Below are positions 60,758 to 64,000 of a DNA stretch of 64,000 nucleotides, piece after piece. The DNA is from CALESS01 sp041741455 (GTDB lineage Bacteria > Chloroflexota > Anaerolineae > Anaerolineales > Anaerolineaceae), in the NCBI GenBank assembly GCA_041741455.1, contig JBGSJZ010000025.1, forward strand, positions 1-64,000, written 5' to 3'. Position numbers and translations under genes: made by a program. How positions within the stretch are numbered: position 1 is the first letter of the stretch; the number at the start of each line of letters is the position of its first letter. Under the pieces are notes generated by a model. The model was given only the letters and a program-made list of their open reading frames with translations, did no database searches and was not told the origin of the DNA.

Positions 60758-61375
60758 ATGGCAATTACGACTGAGATGATCAAGCAACTGCGCGAACAAA
60801 CTGGCGCAGGCATTCTTGACTGCCGCAAGGCACTCGAGCAAACCGATGGTGATTTGCAGAAAGCTCTCGATTTTCTGCGAGAAAAAGGCCTGGCCATGGC
60901 TGCCAAGCGGGCTGACCGCAAGGCATCCGAAGGCGTCGTAGAACTCTATGCTCACGGCAATGGCCGGGTGGGTGTGATGGTGGAGTTAAACTGCGAAACT
61001 GATTTTGTTGGCCGCTCCGAATCCTTCCGCACCCTGGCCCACGAATTGGCCCTGCAGATTGCCTTCAGCAACCCGGCTTACATTCGGGACGAAGACATCC
61101 CGGCGGAAGTGCTGGAAAAAGAAACCCAGATTGCCCTTGCCCGGGCCCGCGAAGAAGGCAAGCCCGAAGCCATCCTACCCCGCATCGCTGAAGGGTACGT
61201 CAATAAGTTCAAGGACGAGAATGTTCTGCTGCGCCAACCCTACATTCGCGATGATAAGCTGACTGTTCAGCAGCTCGTCAACCAGACCGTTGCCTCCCTG
61301 GGCGAAAAAATCGTCATCCGGCGCATGGTTCGCTGGGCACTTGGCGAAGCCTCGGAAGAAGCGGCAGCCGAATAA
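60758..61375 (+). CDS. tsf: Translation elongation factor Ts
   Basis: EF-Ts of 205 residues, the short form found in Chloroflexota, Cyanobacteria and mitochondria (E. coli has about 283). IKQLREQTGAGILDCRKAL, VGVMVELNCETDFVGR and a C-terminal LRQPYIRDDKLTVQQLV are present. It recharges EF-Tu with GTP. GAGG lies 10 nt before the ATG. A strong terminator follows. Confidence 0.96.
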   Translation: MAITTEMIKQLREQTGAGILDCRKALEQTDGDLQKALDFLREKGLAMAAKRADRKASEGVVELYAHGNGRVGVMVELNCETDFVGRSESFRTLAHELALQIAFSNPAYIRDEDIPAEVLEKETQIALARAREEGKPEAILPRIAEGYVNKFKDENVLLRQPYIRDDKLTVQQLVNQTVASLGEKIVIRRMVRWALGEASEEAAAE

Positions 61376-61381
61376 TGAATT

Positions 61382-61410
61382 AAAGCCAACCGCAAGGTTG
61401 GCTTTTTTTT
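61382..61410 (+). terminator. Rho-independent terminator after tsf
   Basis: AAAGCCAACC-GCAA-GGTTGGCTTT is a perfect 10-bp stem with a GNRA-like loop followed by an eight-T run. It separates rpsB-tsf from pyrH. Confidence 0.93.
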
Positions 61411-61435
61411 ACCAGGAATAAAAACAGGAGGCAGA

Positions 61436-62155
61436 ATGGCAGAACTCAAATACCGCCGGATTTTACTCAAATTGGGTGGCGAGGCGTTGTCTTCTCCACA
61501 GGGTTTTGGCATCGACCCGGCGCGCGCCCGCGAGATTGCCGCTCGGGTGGAGGAAGTTCACCGCATGGGTGTTGAACTGGCCCTGGTGATCGGTGCTGGC
61601 AACTTGTGGCGTGGCAAGGAAGGCCTGGACCTGGGCATGGATCGAGCCACTGCCGATTACATGGGCATGCTGGCTACTGTCATGAATGCCCTGGCCCTGA
61701 TGGATGCCCTCGAGTCAATCGGCGTGATAACCCGCGTTCAATCCGCCATCGAAATGCGGACGGTGGCTGAGCCGTATATCCGCCGACGCGCCATCCGCCA
61801 CCTGGAAAAAGGCCGGGTGGTGATCTTCGGTGGCGGCACCGGCAACCCTTACTTCTCCACGGATACTGCGGCTGCCCTGCGCGCAATGGAAATCGACGCT
61901 GAAGTGGTGATCAAGGCTACAAAGGTGGATGGCGTCTATGACAGCGATCCCAAGAAAAACCCAAACGCTGTCAAATTTGACCATCTAACCTACATCGACA
62001 CCCTCAACCGCCAGTTGGAAGTGATGGATAGCACCGCCATTTCGCTATGCATGGAAAATAAACTTCCCATTCTCGTCCTCAACCTGTGGGATGAAACTGC
62101 CCTGACACGTGCCTTACTTGGGGAACCGGCTGGCACGCTCATCTCGACAGAGTAA
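61436..62155 (+). CDS. pyrH: UMP kinase
   Basis: Bacterial UMP kinase (amino-acid kinase fold), 239 residues. RILLKLGGEAL, VIGAGNLWRG, MDRATADYMGMLATVMNAL (61638-61695), RRAIRHLEKGRVVIFGGGTGNPYFSTDTAAALRA and KATKVDGVYDSDP are diagnostic. It phosphorylates UMP with ATP. AGGAGG lies 6 nt before the ATG. Confidence 0.97.
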   Translation: MAELKYRRILLKLGGEALSSPQGFGIDPARAREIAARVEEVHRMGVELALVIGAGNLWRGKEGLDLGMDRATADYMGMLATVMNALALMDALESIGVITRVQSAIEMRTVAEPYIRRRAIRHLEKGRVVIFGGGTGNPYFSTDTAAALRAMEIDAEVVIKATKVDGVYDSDPKKNPNAVKFDHLTYIDTLNRQLEVMDSTAISLCMENKLPILVLNLWDETALTRALLGEPAGTLISTE

Positions 62156-62192
62156 TTCTTCAGCACATCATTTTCATCGTATTTCCTGAAGA

Positions 62193-62232
62193 GGTGCAAG
62201 GCATTCTTTGTTTATGCCTTGCACCTTATCTT
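62193..62232 (+). terminator. Rho-independent terminator after pyrH
   Basis: GGTGCAAGGCAT and ATGCCTTGCACC pair around 9 nt, followed by TTATCTTTT. It ends the pyrH message. Confidence 0.88.
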
Positions 62233-62304
62233 TTCTGCCAACTTTCAGGTAAAATTCAGAAGCAGGTTTTTAATGCCTGCCAACCTCGCGTCAAAGGTCA
62301 AACG

Positions 62305-62625
62305 ATGAGCGATCCAATCACTCCCGAAATCTTCAACCACCTGGTGGAATTGGCTGCCCTGGAGCTCAATCCAGAAGAAGCCGAATACATCCGCCGCCAG
62401 CTCAATAACCAGCTTAAAGCCATCAATGAATTAGCTGCCATCCCGCTGGATGACAGCATTTTACCCGCAGCGCATGGAGTGCCCTACACCCTGCTAAACA
62501 GCCCGGCGCCACGGCCAGACGAATGGCTGCCCTATGACGATCCGGCAGGAATTCTGGTTCAAGCGCCAGAAACCGAAGACGGCTACATCATCGTGCCGGA
62601 CATTCCCCATACCACCCTAGGATGA
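62305..62625 (+). CDS. gatC: Asp-tRNA(Asn)/Glu-tRNA(Gln) amidotransferase subunit C
   Basis: GatC of 106 residues: LVELAALELNPEEAEYI near the N-terminus, ELAAIPLDDSI in the middle, and a closing YIIVPDIPHTTLG typical of the subunit. It stabilises GatA-GatB. The ATG at 62305 has AAAGG 8 nt upstream; upstream codons in frame belong to the terminator region. Its TGA overlaps the gatA ATG by 4 nt. Confidence 0.93.
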   Translation: MSDPITPEIFNHLVELAALELNPEEAEYIRRQLNNQLKAINELAAIPLDDSILPAAHGVPYTLLNSPAPRPDEWLPYDDPAGILVQAPETEDGYIIVPDIPHTTLG

Positions 62626-64000
62626 CCCCCATGGAACTCTGCGATCTATCCGCACTTGAAATGTCTGCCCTGCTGCGCCAGCGCAAAGTCTCTGCCGGCG
62701 AACTCCTTGATTCCCACCTCAAGCGTATTGAAGCGGTGGATGGCCGCCCTGGCAGATTGAATTCTGGCGAACTTACGGCCGAGGACCTCCAGCGCGTTCA
62801 CGCATTTATCACCGTCACAGAAGAACGCGCCCGTCAACAGGCCGCTGAGGTTGATCGCAAACTGGCCGCCGGGGAAGATGCTGGCCTGCTGGCTGGTATC
62901 CCGGTGTCCATCAAAGATATCTTTAACGTCAAAGGCACACCCTCCACAGCTGCCTCGCGCATCCTGGCCAATTACAAGGCTCCCTACACTGCCACTCCGG
63001 TGGAACGCATGGAAGCCGCTGGTGCAGTGGTGGTTGGCAAGGTCAACCTGGATGAGTTTACCTACGGCTCCTCCAACGAATCCTCGGCCTTCCAACCCGC
63101 CCCGCGCAACCCGTGGGAACTCAGCCGGGTGCCGGGTGGCTCCTCCGGCGGTTCGACCGCTTCGGTGGCAGCCGGCGAAGCTGCCCTGTCGCTCGGCACG
63201 GATACGGCTGGATCCATCCGCCAGCCGGCCGCCTTCTGCGGTGTGGTAGGGGTGAAACCCACCTACGGGCGGGTCTCTCGCTATGGTCTGATTGCCTTCG
63301 GCTCTTCGCTGGATTGCCCCGGCCCGGTAGCCCGCACGGTCAAAGATGCGGCCCTGATGCTGAAAGTCATCGCTGGCCCGGACCGGCGCGACAGCACTGC
63401 GGCTACGGTACCGGTGGAGGATTACCTGGCTGCTCTCGAACAATCGGTGCGCGGCCTGCGTATCGGTCTTTCGCCGGATTACTTCCGGATCGAGTTTCCC
63501 AACCCACAGACCGGGGAATACGAACAATCTCCCATCCCGGCAGAGATGGAAGCTTCGGTGCGCCAGGCAGCCAAGTTACTGGCCAGCCTTGGAGCGGAGA
63601 TCGTGGAAGATGTACCGATGCCGAATACCCGTTATGGCATCCCGGCTTATTTCGTTATCAGCCGGGTAGAGGCCGCCTCCAACCTGCACCGCTTCGATGG
63701 GGTCAAGTACGGCTACCGCACCCCGGACCAGCATCTGGATCTGAAAAGCATGTACCGCCGGACACGTGGCCAGGGCTTCGGCCCGCAACCCAAGTTGCGC
63801 ATCCTGATGGGCATGTACGTTTCGGCAGCCCAATACTCGGAACAATATTACCAGCGCGCCCTGCGCGTCCGCTCGCTCATCCGCCGTGATTTCGACGAAG
63901 CCTTCGATCCCAACGGCAAGTTCCGTCTAAACGCCCTGCTCACCCCGACCACACCCACCACGGCCTTTGAAATAGACGCCGTCTATGGTGACTCGGTGCT
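62622..64000 (+). CDS. gatA: Glutamyl-tRNA(Gln) amidotransferase subunit A (partial, 3' end outside window)
   Basis: GatA amidase, 459 residues visible of about 485-500. The catalytic Lys in PVSIKD, the cis-Ser region GGSSGGS, and Ser in DTAGSIRQPAAF form the Ser-cisSer-Lys triad; GVVGVKPTYGRVSRYGLIAF is the conserved core. It releases ammonia from glutamine to amidate Glu-tRNA(Gln). It starts in a 4-nt ATGA overlap with gatC; a second ATG three codons on is possible. The frame is open to base 64000 with no interruption. Confidence 0.96.
   Translation, partial: MTPMELCDLSALEMSALLRQRKVSAGELLDSHLKRIEAVDGRPGRLNSGELTAEDLQRVHAFITVTEERARQQAAEVDRKLAAGEDAGLLAGIPVSIKDIFNVKGTPSTAASRILANYKAPYTATPVERMEAAGAVVVGKVNLDEFTYGSSNESSAFQPAPRNPWELSRVPGGSSGGSTASVAAGEAALSLGTDTAGSIRQPAAFCGVVGVKPTYGRVSRYGLIAFGSSLDCPGPVARTVKDAALMLKVIAGPDRRDSTAATVPVEDYLAALEQSVRGLRIGLSPDYFRIEFPNPQTGEYEQSPIPAEMEASVRQAAKLLASLGAEIVEDVPMPNTRYGIPAYFVISRVEAASNLHRFDGVKYGYRTPDQHLDLKSMYRRTRGQGFGPQPKLRILMGMYVSAAQYSEQYYQRALRVRSLIRRDFDEAFDPNGKFRLNALLTPTTPTTAFEIDAVYGDSV

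Noticed and set aside
62646..63527. A 293-codon minus-strand frame opposite gatA
   Set aside because: gatA is continuous in frame with its full catalytic triad; the antisense frame has no recognisable motifs.
1..64000. CRISPR array, tRNA, rRNA, prophage or insertion sequence anywhere in the window
   Set aside because: No regularly spaced direct repeats of array type, no cloverleaf sequences, and no transposase, integrase or phage structural genes were recognised.

Overview
The window looks like a chromosomal contig of an uncultured Chloroflexota bacterium, probably class Anaerolineae. The clues are moderately GC-rich DNA, large nSTAND/WD40 and multi-GAF signalling proteins, a MalT-like regulator ending in a BTAD domain, archaeal-type thiolase/DUF35 genes, and Arm-like 16S rRNA methyltransferases in a housekeeping setting. 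Taxonomy is inferred from gene style, because no rRNA gene is present. I see no tRNA gene, insertion sequence, prophage or CRISPR array.

Region 1 (1-24.5 kb, almost all minus strand). At the left edge are a partial BaiN-like flavoprotein and a 1718-residue nSTAND-ATPase/WD40 protein. Next comes a branched-chain-amide/amino-acid type ABC transporter (livM, livH, livF, livG, livJ). Upstream of it lies a nine-gene acyl-CoA/hydrolase operon: SDR, KASIII-like protein, CoA-transferase, lipocalin-like protein, alpha/beta hydrolase, thiolase, DUF35, a second alpha/beta hydrolase and a MaoC-like hydratase. A 1069-residue MalT-BTAD regulator is encoded just upstream. In the gap between regulator and operon are three heptamers spaced at exactly 11 bp in front of a -10-like box, the architecture of SARP/BTAD operators. 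Together these genes look like a regulated uptake-and-breakdown pathway for an unknown carboxylate or ester. An LRR protein and a CPBP protease lie upstream of the regulator.

Region 2 (24.6-33.7 kb). A GH1 glucosidase precedes a tight operon of a divergent tRNA-guanine transglycosylase, two tandem Arm-like 16S rRNA methyltransferases and an RsmF-like m5C methyltransferase. All four are predicted to modify the decoding apparatus. A lipoprotein, a 3-hydroxyisobutyrate-dehydrogenase-like enzyme and a large nucleoside-phosphorylase-like protein follow.

Region 3 (33.7-38.1 kb, minus). A consensus promoter, a TPP riboswitch and a hairpin precede thiN-thiB-thiP-comB-like: thiamine uptake and pyrophosphorylation, without a ThiQ ATPase.

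Region 4 (38.1-52.1 kb, minus). This signalling operon encodes a DUF4388 protein, a small GTPase, two paralogous alpha/beta hydrolases (one without its nucleophile), a V4R-like sensor, a left-handed beta-helix protein, a REC-GGDEF-like regulator, a 2299-residue histidine kinase with about ten GAF domains, and a single-domain response regulator.

Region 5 (52.2-64 kb). Mixed genes (a helicase-N-domain-like protein, kbl, a Cys-repeat lipoprotein, rhomboid, fatty-acid desaturase, DUF1294) lead into the core run rpsB-tsf-pyrH-gatC-gatA, which is cut by the right edge.
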